A DNA stretch of 42,556 nucleotides from Cytophagaceae bacterium (lineage in GTDB: Bacteria; Bacteroidota; Bacteroidia; Cytophagales; Flexibacteraceae), in assembly GCA_947441055.1 (NCBI GenBank), contig CANETC010000004.1, forward strand, positions 1 to 42,556. Direction: 5' to 3'. Shown piece after piece: positions 35,771 through 42,556 of this stretch. The notes under the pieces were generated by a model. It saw only the letters and a program-made list of their open reading frames with translations. It searched no databases and was not told the DNA's origin. Both the position numbers and the translations under genes were made by a program. Position 1 is the stretch's first letter. Every line of letters starts with the position of its first letter.

Positions 35771-37617
35771 TGATGATGGGGATAAATCGAATAAATCTGG
35801 CCAGCCGAAAACTGATTCAAATACCCGTTCTATTTTTTCTATTTTCTGTGTCGTCGGTCTTCGCGCAACAGAAGTCAGAAAAGTTAGAATTGGCAGACGA
35901 ATATTTCAAGAGGGAAAATTACGAAAAGGCCCTTGAACTTTATGAAGACTTGAAGGGAAATCCGGCCACAGACAAAAGGCTATTTTCAAATTACCTCACT
36001 TGCCTCGATAAACTCAAACCAACAAAAGCAGAAGCGGCATCAAAAAAATTCCTGAAACGCTATCCGGAAGACATATTCTACTTTTTGAACCACTACAAAC
36101 GAATTCTTGAAATTGAGCATAAGTCAGAGGAAGCAGGAAAATTCGCTGAATCCAAATTGACCCCTTTGTTTTTGAAGTCTTCTCAGGGTGTTACAGATGG
36201 CTTTACATTTTTCGAGGATGCCAAAGACACTGTCAGATCGGAACAGATTCTGGACCAAGGAATCCGAAAGTTTGGTCTGGCTAATTTTTGGGAACTACGA
36301 CTGGAAAAGGATTTGAGGCAAAAGCACTTCAAAGAAGCTGCCGAAATGCTTGTTAAAATTATTGCTGGGAAATTATTGCCGGATTCAGAGCTTGAATCAA
36401 AACTGCAGGAAAAAATAGCCCTTTCAGAATTTTCAAAGCAAATGCAGATTGCCTTGCTTCGACAAATTCAGGCTGAGCCAGGCAATAACTCTTACCCTTC
36501 GTTTTTGGCATGGATTTATATGCAGAAAGGCGATTATGAAGGAGCTCTGAAGCAATACCTCTCTTTGGATTTACTGGACAATAACGGCGGAATCCGTTGT
36601 TTTCAGTTGGCAGAATTCGCTGTTAATTCCGAAGAGGAAAAGGCCGCCATTAAAAGTTATGAGGCCATTATCCGCAATTTCCCAAATTCTCAATACCGGT
36701 TTTTATCTCAGCAAAAGTGTATGCAGCTCCGCGAACAAGGCGTACGAAATACATTCCCTGTGAATAAAAACGATGTTCGGGAATTGATTCACGAATACCA
36801 GGAACTCAGCAACAGCCAATACCTCAATGCATGGGAGCTTACCATGAAGGTTGCCGAATTGTATGGCAAGTATTTAAACAGGCCAGATTCTGCCATACTT
36901 GTGCTTGATGGTAGTATGAAATCCATGCGCTGGCCTCCGGTATTTCTCAATCGGGCAAAGATTTTGCTGGGGGATATGTATTTGCTTCAGGATGAACCAT
37001 GGGAAGCAAGTTTGCTGTACGGACAGGTGGAGAAAGATGAAGCCGAAAGCATTGTGGGCTATGAAGCCAAATTGAAAAATGCGAAGGTCTTTTACTACAA
37101 AGGTGATTTTGAACTGTGCAAGGAACTTTTGGATGTGTTGAAACAGAGTACAAGCCGCGACATCAGCAACGATGCCATAGAACTTGGTTTGCTTATTCAG
37201 GATATCATGGCTGAGGATACAACAGGATTTTTCTTGTCGAAATTTGCCGAGATTGATTTACTGACCTATCAGGGAAATTATCCTGAATCTATTGACAGGA
37301 TTGAAAAAATGGCCTTTACAACTTCCAATCCGGTGGTAATGGAAAAGCTTCGTTTTCGATTGTTCCGGAATTATGAAGCAACCCGGCAATTTGACAAAGC
37401 CCTTGCCGAACTCGAACAGATTTACAAGGTGAAGGCATCAGATTTGTATCTGGATGATGCGCTTTTTTACAGCGGGTTTATTTATGCCGAGCAGAAAAAG
37501 GACAAGGAAAAAGCCATGGAGTTTTTTCTAATGTTGATAAAGGAAAAACCAGGTTCTGTTTATGTGGCCGAGGCCAGAAAACGCCTCAGGCAACTGCGCG
37601 GTGATTTTGCGAATTGA
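35755..37617 (+). CDS. Tetratricopeptide repeat protein
   Basis: 620 aa; signal peptide, then 'KLELADEYFKRENYEKALELYEDL', 'KGDYEGALKQYLSLDLLDNNGGIRCFQLAEFAV', 'QFDKALAELEQIYKVKASDLYLDDALFYSGFIYAEQKKDKEKAMEFFLMLIKEKPGSVYVAEARKRL'. Confidence 0.85.
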   Translation: MIIGVLMMGINRINLASRKLIQIPVLFFLFSVSSVFAQQKSEKLELADEYFKRENYEKALELYEDLKGNPATDKRLFSNYLTCLDKLKPTKAEAASKKFLKRYPEDIFYFLNHYKRILEIEHKSEEAGKFAESKLTPLFLKSSQGVTDGFTFFEDAKDTVRSEQILDQGIRKFGLANFWELRLEKDLRQKHFKEAAEMLVKIIAGKLLPDSELESKLQEKIALSEFSKQMQIALLRQIQAEPGNNSYPSFLAWIYMQKGDYEGALKQYLSLDLLDNNGGIRCFQLAEFAVNSEEEKAAIKSYEAIIRNFPNSQYRFLSQQKCMQLREQGVRNTFPVNKNDVRELIHEYQELSNSQYLNAWELTMKVAELYGKYLNRPDSAILVLDGSMKSMRWPPVFLNRAKILLGDMYLLQDEPWEASLLYGQVEKDEAESIVGYEAKLKNAKVFYYKGDFELCKELLDVLKQSTSRDISNDAIELGLLIQDIMAEDTTGFFLSKFAEIDLLTYQGNYPESIDRIEKMAFTTSNPVVMEKLRFRLFRNYEATRQFDKALAELEQIYKVKASDLYLDDALFYSGFIYAEQKKDKEKAMEFFLMLIKEKPGSVYVAEARKRLRQLRGDFAN

Positions 37618-37700
37618 GTTGTAACTGTTTTTTGGTGGGTGCCGTTTGATGGTATGATGGTTGCCATTTTTTATTGGTTTTTTAGTAATAATATATCCTG

Positions 37701-37716
37701 AAAGTATATACTTTTG
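37701..37716 (+). promoter_or_regulatory. Palindromic operator-like site overlapping a TAnnTTTG -7 box upstream of the toxin-antitoxin pair
   Basis: AAAGTATATACTTT (perfect palindrome, 37701-37714) overlaps TACTTTTG (37709-37716), 16 bp before the antitoxin ATG. Confidence 0.6.
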
Positions 37717-37731
37717 TGAAAAACCTGTGCC

Positions 37732-37962
37732 ATGAAAACCCTTTCCCTGAAACTCGACGATGAGATATTTGAAGAAACAGAATCCATCACTTCGGTATTG
37801 AAGCTTCCGCGCAACCGGTACATCAACGATGCGCTTCGGATGTACAACCGCTTCCATAAGCGCCGTCGCCTCAAAGCCCAACTGGAGGCTGAATCTGGTA
37901 TGGTTGCAGCAGAATCCATGGATGTGTTGTATGGGTTCGAAGGCCTTGTTGATGAAGATTAA
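37732..37962 (+). CDS. Antitoxin, ribbon-helix-helix-like
   Basis: 76 aa; 'MKTLSLKLDDEIFEETESITSVLKLPRNRYINDALRMYNRFHKRR'; overlaps the downstream MazF-like gene. Confidence 0.8.
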   Translation: MKTLSLKLDDEIFEETESITSVLKLPRNRYINDALRMYNRFHKRRRLKAQLEAESGMVAAESMDVLYGFEGLVDED

Positions 37963-38290
37963 GCAGTTCGATATCTGGCTGGCCAACCTGAATCCGGGAA
38001 AAGGCACTGAACCCGGAAAAACCCGGCCCGTTGTCATCGTGCAGACAGATTTTCTAAACAATACCCATCCCTCAACGATTATTTGTCCGGTAACTTCACA
38101 GGTTCATGAAGAAGCAAAATTGCTGCGAATCCATCTCGTAAAAGAGCAGCTTGACAAAGAATCCGATGTGCTGATAGATCAGATCCGGGCCATCGATAAC
38201 CGCCGGTTGATGCAGAAATTGGGTTCATTGAACAGCACACAAATTCGCAATCTGAAAAGCAGCCTCAGGATTGTGCTGGACCTGGAATAG
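37952..38290 (+). CDS. MazF/PemK-family toxin
   Basis: 112 aa from ATG 37952: 'MKIKQFDIWLANLNPGKGTEPGKTRPVVIVQTDFLNNTHPSTIICPVTS...DQIRAIDNRRLMQKLGSL'. The listed ORF start at 37829 is an upstream extension. Confidence 0.92.
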   Translation: MKIKQFDIWLANLNPGKGTEPGKTRPVVIVQTDFLNNTHPSTIICPVTSQVHEEAKLLRIHLVKEQLDKESDVLIDQIRAIDNRRLMQKLGSLNSTQIRNLKSSLRIVLDLE

Positions 38291-38347
38291 CCGTATGCCT
38301 GGCTATCTTACTGGAGAATATTCATCCTTAAGCTTTGCTTCATGCCC

Positions 38348-39109
38348 CTACTTTTTCCCGCGAAGCATTCCTGGTTTGTTTAGCATCAATTCCCGGATAA
38401 CCACACTTGCCATGGTGCAGCCGAATACAGCGGGCATGTAGCTGATGGTGCCAATCAGAGATCTCTTTGGATTTCCTTCCGGAGCCGGAATGATTCGGCT
38501 TTGATCTGCTTTTTCCGGACTCCAAACCACAGTTAAGGCTCGGTTTTTCAAACCCATTTGACTCAAGCGCTTGCGCACATAGGACGCCAGATTGCAGTTG
38601 TAGCTTTTCCACAAACTGCTTACCTGTACTTGGGTTGGATCGATCTTTCCTCCAGCGCCCATGGATGAAACAATTGGGAGTCCGAATTCAAAACATTTTT
38701 TTATTAGGAAAACCTTAGGTGAAAGCGTATCAATGCAATCCACAACATAATCGTATTTTTCTGCAAGAAGGATTTCGTTGGTGCATTCTTCACGCATGTA
38801 AATCGGAAATTCCTTGAGAATAATATCTGGATTGATATCCCGGATTCGCTCGGCCATTACCTCAGATTTTAATTTGTCTTCTGTGCTCACAAGAGCCGGC
38901 GCCTGCCGGTTTCTGTTGCTGGCCTCTACGGTATCAGCATCCACGATGCTCATGCGACCTACGCCCGCTCTGGCGATCATCTCGGCACATATGCCACCTA
39001 CGCCTCCAAGGCCAACCACAAGTACATTGGCTTTCATGAGGCGTTCAATAGGTTCATCTCCAAGCAGGAGACGGGTACGGCCCATCCAAACCGGAATTTC
39101 TTGCTGCAT
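38348..39109 (-). CDS. tcdA: tRNA threonylcarbamoyladenosine dehydratase (ThiF/MoeB-like)
   Basis: 'MQQEIPVWMGRTRLLLGDEPIERLMKANVLVVGLGGVGGICAEMIARAGVGRMSIVDADTVEASNRNRQ', 'DYVVDCIDTLSPKVFLI'. Listed ORF starts at 39142; the Met at 39109 is preferred. Confidence 0.9.
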   Translation of the reverse strand: MQQEIPVWMGRTRLLLGDEPIERLMKANVLVVGLGGVGGICAEMIARAGVGRMSIVDADTVEASNRNRQAPALVSTEDKLKSEVMAERIRDINPDIILKEFPIYMREECTNEILLAEKYDYVVDCIDTLSPKVFLIKKCFEFGLPIVSSMGAGGKIDPTQVQVSSLWKSYNCNLASYVRKRLSQMGLKNRALTVVWSPEKADQSRIIPAPEGNPKRSLIGTISYMPAVFGCTMASVVIRELMLNKPGMLRGKK

Positions 39110-39128
39110 TCTATTTCTAAATTTGGCT

Positions 39129-39797
39129 TCAAAAAAAGGCAAGCGACTTTTCTCCGAAAAACAAATGCCCGTTTTTTTTCATTTGTTCGCAAAGTTCTGC
39201 CAAACCTTTGTTTCTCAATGAGGCTGCTTTTTTGAAAATATCCTCAATTTGAATGGCAGAGGCATCTGTTTCAAGCAATAGCCGATTCGCAGGAATTTTT
39301 TTGAAAACTGTTTCAATTTTATTTTCTGCAAAAAGACTTTTTCCAAAAGAGAAGTAGACCAATTCCAATGGCAAAAACTGCTGAAGAATCTGTTCATTTC
39401 CCCGGAAGTCGTGCAGAAGAATCGGAACTTCCGAACACTTGCAATATGGAAAAATGTCTTGCCAGGCGCGTACACAATGCACAATGATGGGCATTTTGAG
39501 GCGATGGGCCAGTTGAAACTGCATTTCCCAGCACTCCATTTGAATCTGCATCAAAGGTCCGTTTACTCGGTCAAGACCGGCTTCACCCAAGGCGAGTACA
39601 TTGGGCAAGAGAAGTAGTTCCGACAGTTTACTTTCAGAATTTTCCATGCATTCCGAGGAATGCCAGGGGTGGATGCCAACCGAGACCGGGTAAGCCAGTT
39701 CTCTGATGGTATCAGCATTCAGAAAATGGAATGCATTTCTACAAACGATTTCATCCTTTTTCAGGGCTTTTCGGTGACTGTGGGCATTGAGATACAT
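39129..39797 (-). CDS. TatD-family hydrolase
   Basis: 'MYLNAHSH...SVGIHPWHS...LALGEAGLDR...QFQLAHRLKMPIIVHCVRAW...LLHDFRGN...LLLETDAS'. Start chosen at 39797; listed ORF starts at 39884. Confidence 0.85.
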   Translation of the reverse strand: MYLNAHSHRKALKKDEIVCRNAFHFLNADTIRELAYPVSVGIHPWHSSECMENSESKLSELLLLPNVLALGEAGLDRVNGPLMQIQMECWEMQFQLAHRLKMPIIVHCVRAWQDIFPYCKCSEVPILLHDFRGNEQILQQFLPLELVYFSFGKSLFAENKIETVFKKIPANRLLLETDASAIQIEDIFKKAASLRNKGLAELCEQMKKNGHLFFGEKSLAFF

Positions 39798-39844
39798 TTT
39801 CAAATTTTTCCTGTGGGCAATTATGGCCAAAAAGGAGCAAATCC

Positions 39845-41212
39845 TTGTACCTTCGCCGGATATTGGAAAATTCTGTTTTCTCAAGAATTCAAAGGCAACT
39901 GCTTCGAAACCAGCGGTTCATTCTGCACCTTGGCAGTAGTTATGCGCTTTTGGGCGTAAACATGGTTTCCATGTTTCTGCTAACGCCTTCCCTGATTCAA
40001 CATCTGGGAAAGGAGCAATATGGCATCTGGCTCTTGCTTTTTGGCATTACCAATTATTTCAACCTGAGTTCTTTTGGTTTTGGCCAGACTTTTACCCTCG
40101 AGCTGATTAAAAAACAGAATCGGCCAAAAGAGGTCAACCGTCTGATCAATACCCTGTTATTTTCACTTTTTATTTTTGCGGCTGGCACCTTTCCCATTTT
40201 TCTGCTGATTCAGTACAACCTTCAGATTTTCAAAATTTCTGCTCCTTTGCTGCCAGAAGCCTCAAGGAGTTTGTGGTTGATTTATGTGGTTTTCTTCCTC
40301 AATTTTCTAAGTCAGATGCCATTCAATGTGCTTTTCTCCTTGCACAAACTTGGCCTTCGCAATGGAATTGAAATGGGCCGGGTGGTTCTGAATTTTGTTC
40401 TAACCTGGATGATTATTCATCGGGGAGGAGGCATCTTGGAGCTTTCGGCTGCTTCTGTGGTGGTGGCCATTTTTTATGGCATTTCCCTTCTGGTCGCAAG
40501 CCGGACTTTGCTGAAATTTGAATTCAGTATCAGGCATTATTCCGCCAAGTTATTCCGCAAATTCCTTCGGCCCAGTTTGCATTTTTTCCTGCTCGGTCTG
40601 GCCATGCAGATCATTGTTTTTTCTGACAGCATTCTGGTTTCGTCTCTTGAATCGCCGGCTTTGGTTGCCGCATATACCATTGCCTTGCGTCTTCCGGATG
40701 TGAGCATGCGCTTAATTTTCAAAATTGCTGATGTTAAGGTTCCCAAGATTACAATTCTCTACAATTCAGCTTCGTGGAATGGACTTTGGTTGTTGCACAA
40801 CAGGTTGTTTTGGTTAACAGCTGCAGCGGCGGGAGGTGTTTCCATTTTATTGCTTTTGCTTGGTCCACACATCATCCGCCTTTGGATTGGTCCTGATTTT
40901 GAACTTCATTATAGCCTGTTGCTGATTTTCTGTTTGAACATGTTTACGCAATCTGTCCTTCATGTGCCCGGGATATTTATTCAAAGCATGGGGATGCATG
41001 AAAGGGCTTCAATTTTTTCAATGCTTGGTGCTGTGGTTTCAATTGCGGCGGCCTGGTATTTCAGCAAATTATTCGGACTAGAAGGCATCGCTCTCGCATT
41101 GTGTGGTACCCAGTTTCTCGTTGGAATACTGGTAGTACCCCAGTTTTATCGTTTTTTATGGCTTCGCCTGCGAGATCAAAGTTTGGCACTTAATCTTTTC
41201 AGGTTGAAATAA
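39845..41212 (+). CDS. Polysaccharide flippase/MATE-like transporter (Wzx family), TTG start
   Basis: 455 aa; about 12 hydrophobic segments; 'GVNMVSMFLLTPSLIQHLGKEQYGIWLLLFGITNYFNLSSFGFGQT'. Confidence 0.82.
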   Translation: MYLRRILENSVFSRIQRQLLRNQRFILHLGSSYALLGVNMVSMFLLTPSLIQHLGKEQYGIWLLLFGITNYFNLSSFGFGQTFTLELIKKQNRPKEVNRLINTLLFSLFIFAAGTFPIFLLIQYNLQIFKISAPLLPEASRSLWLIYVVFFLNFLSQMPFNVLFSLHKLGLRNGIEMGRVVLNFVLTWMIIHRGGGILELSAASVVVAIFYGISLLVASRTLLKFEFSIRHYSAKLFRKFLRPSLHFFLLGLAMQIIVFSDSILVSSLESPALVAAYTIALRLPDVSMRLIFKIADVKVPKITILYNSASWNGLWLLHNRLFWLTAAAAGGVSILLLLLGPHIIRLWIGPDFELHYSLLLIFCLNMFTQSVLHVPGIFIQSMGMHERASIFSMLGAVVSIAAAWYFSKLFGLEGIALALCGTQFLVGILVVPQFYRFLWLRLRDQSLALNLFRLK

Positions 41213-41273
41213 AGCTGTTTTCAATACCCAAGCATCTGTGTACATTCGTGCATCTAAAATTTCTTAAGAATTT

Positions 41274-41489
41274 ATGAACCTTACCCCCCAAGCCGCCGAT
41301 TCTTTACGAATTTTGGAGGAAAGGACACCTGGAATATTGCCGGAACACCTGATAGAAACAGCTTTGGCCATTACAGCTGCGCTTTATGAAAAGGCTTCCG
41401 AAGGCGCAAGGGTAAAGCTGGAATATCCTGATGGGAAGATTGAAGAACTTCGCTTTAAGGTAAAAAAGCCTTCAAGGAAAAAAGCCTGA
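41274..41489 (+). CDS. Small hypothetical protein
   Basis: 71 aa; 'MNLTPQAADSLRILEERTPGILPEHLIETALAITAALYEKASEGARVKLEYPDGKIEELRFKVKKPSRKKA'. Confidence 0.6.
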   Translation: MNLTPQAADSLRILEERTPGILPEHLIETALAITAALYEKASEGARVKLEYPDGKIEELRFKVKKPSRKKA

Positions 41490-41524
41490 TAATCAATTTT
41501 AATATTTAAAAAACACGCCATAGA

Positions 41525-42301
41525 ATGCTCTATTACAAGACTTACCCCAAAGAAGATTCTCAGGAGTGGGTAGTCTTTATTCATGGTGCTGGCGGTTCTT
41601 CGTCTATCTGGTTTCGGCAGATAAAAGATTTTTGTCAGCACTTCAATGTGCTTATGGTGGATTTGCGTGGCCATGGGAAATCGGCAGGAAATAAGTCTTA
41701 CAAGCAATACACCTTCAACGAAATATGTACCGACATCCTCGAGGTGATGGACCATGCTCAAATTCGTACAGCGCATTTTGTAGGCATTTCACTCGGAACA
41801 ATTTTAATTCGGAATTTGTGTGAAATGGCACCCGACCGCGTAAAGTCGATGGTTTTGGGCGGCGCAATCATGCGGCTAAACCGAAGGGCCAAAGTGCTCT
41901 CTGCTTTTGGCGACTGGTTTAAAACCCTCATGCCATACCTTTGGCTTTACAAGCTTTTTGCCTGGATCATAATGCCGAGAGAGCGACACAAGGAAAGTCG
42001 CTTGCTCTTTGTGAACGAAGCCCGAAAACTATGTCAGAGAGAGTTTATCTATTGGTATCGTCTGATTTATGAAGTAAATCCCCTTCTGAAATACTTCACA
42101 GAAAATCCGGCCGCTGTTCCAACGCTTTATCTCATGGTAGAAGAAGATCATATGTTTCTTCCCTTTATCCGAAAGCTGGTGGTGGCGCAGCCGAATACCC
42201 GCCTGTGTGTAATCGCAGGTTCCGGCCATGTGTGTAATGTGGAAAAGCCGGATGAATTTAATTCTGAATCAATCGGCTTTATTTCCCGGGCTTGCGCTTA
42301 G
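41525..42301 (+). CDS. Alpha/beta hydrolase
   Basis: 258 aa; 'VVFIHGAGGSSSIWFRQIKDF', 'VDLRGHGKSAG', nucleophile elbow 'FVGISLGTILI', 'VIAGSGHVCNVEKPDEF'. Confidence 0.9.
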   Translation: MLYYKTYPKEDSQEWVVFIHGAGGSSSIWFRQIKDFCQHFNVLMVDLRGHGKSAGNKSYKQYTFNEICTDILEVMDHAQIRTAHFVGISLGTILIRNLCEMAPDRVKSMVLGGAIMRLNRRAKVLSAFGDWFKTLMPYLWLYKLFAWIIMPRERHKESRLLFVNEARKLCQREFIYWYRLIYEVNPLLKYFTENPAAVPTLYLMVEEDHMFLPFIRKLVVAQPNTRLCVIAGSGHVCNVEKPDEFNSESIGFISRACA

Positions 42302-42556
42302 CCCAGCCAGATTTTCCCGGAGCAGCTTTTGGGCTGCTGTTTGTTTTCCTGGAAGGCTTTCTTTTATCAGATTTTCTTGCAGCCAAAACGCCCTTTTTTT
42401 CGTGGAATGCACCCTTGAAATCCGGGTCGGCTTTTTTCCTTTGGTTGTCCAGTTTGCGCAGCATTTCCTGCTGTTCCTCAAAGGATGTATTTTCCGAAAT
42501 CAGATTTTTTGGAACTGTGATAACCGGAATTTTCCTCCTGATTAATTTCTCAACCC
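42279..42556 (-). CDS. DEAD-box RNA helicase (RhlE-like), C-terminal fragment, truncated by window end
   Basis: Minus frame open to the window end: VEKLIRRKIPVITVPKNLISENTSFEEQQEMLRKLDNQRKKADPDFKGAFHEKKGVLAARKSDKRKPSRKTNSSPKAAPGKSGWAKRKPGK*; basic tail typical of RhlE-type helicases. Confidence 0.6.
   Translation of the reverse strand, partial: VEKLIRRKIPVITVPKNLISENTSFEEQQEMLRKLDNQRKKADPDFKGAFHEKKGVLAARKSDKRKPSRKTNSSPKAAPGKSGWAKRKPGK

Noticed and set aside
37829-37951. N-terminal extension of the MazF ORF in the ORF track
   Set aside because: Out-of-frame overlap with the antitoxin. The MazF domain starts naturally at ATG 37952.
38287-38306. ATAGCC-N8-GGCTAT hairpin between mazF and tcdA as a terminator
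   Set aside because: Short 6-bp arms, no T-tract on either side.

Overview
The window looks like a Bacteroidota chromosome fragment, judged from gene content, TAnnTTTG-type -7 boxes and lipoprotein style. It is mostly housekeeping DNA. (1) Nucleotide biosynthesis: a 5'-truncated purH; purM, purA, a fused eukaryote-type UMP synthase (OPRT-OMPDC) and a class-1A dihydroorotate dehydrogenase on the minus strand; and a purK-purC-purS-purQ-purL operon. (2) Two neighbouring Fic-domain genes. (3) A tRNA-Lys. (4) An Upf1/IGHMBP2-like SF1 helicase. (5) An operon of amidohydrolase, argH and a stand-alone AsnRS-like synthetase paralog. (6) Tag glycosylase, fatty-acid desaturase, FAD oxidoreductase and M20 hydrolase. 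(7) smc, mnmG, a methyltransferase, an unlisted 59-aa membrane smORF and an Ig-like lipoprotein, followed by fumC. (8) A TPR protein, an RHH/MazF toxin-antitoxin pair, tcdA, tatD, a flippase, an alpha/beta hydrolase and the C-terminus of a DEAD-box helicase. The strongest non-coding signal is a candidate replication-origin region. It has a DnaA-box cluster plus an AT-rich tract between fumC and the TPR gene (about 35.46-35.77 kb), and two parS-like 16-mers 6-7 kb away: one inside the smc coding sequence and one between smc and mnmG. Other non-coding signals are an 85-bp tandem hairpin repeat, a 29-bp repeat that may be an IS footprint, two diverged copies of a structured intergenic element, three operator-like boxes at a fic promoter, and a promoter/terminator leader in front of the amidohydrolase-argH operon. 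No CRISPR array, complete transposon or clearly novel multi-gene defence system was found.
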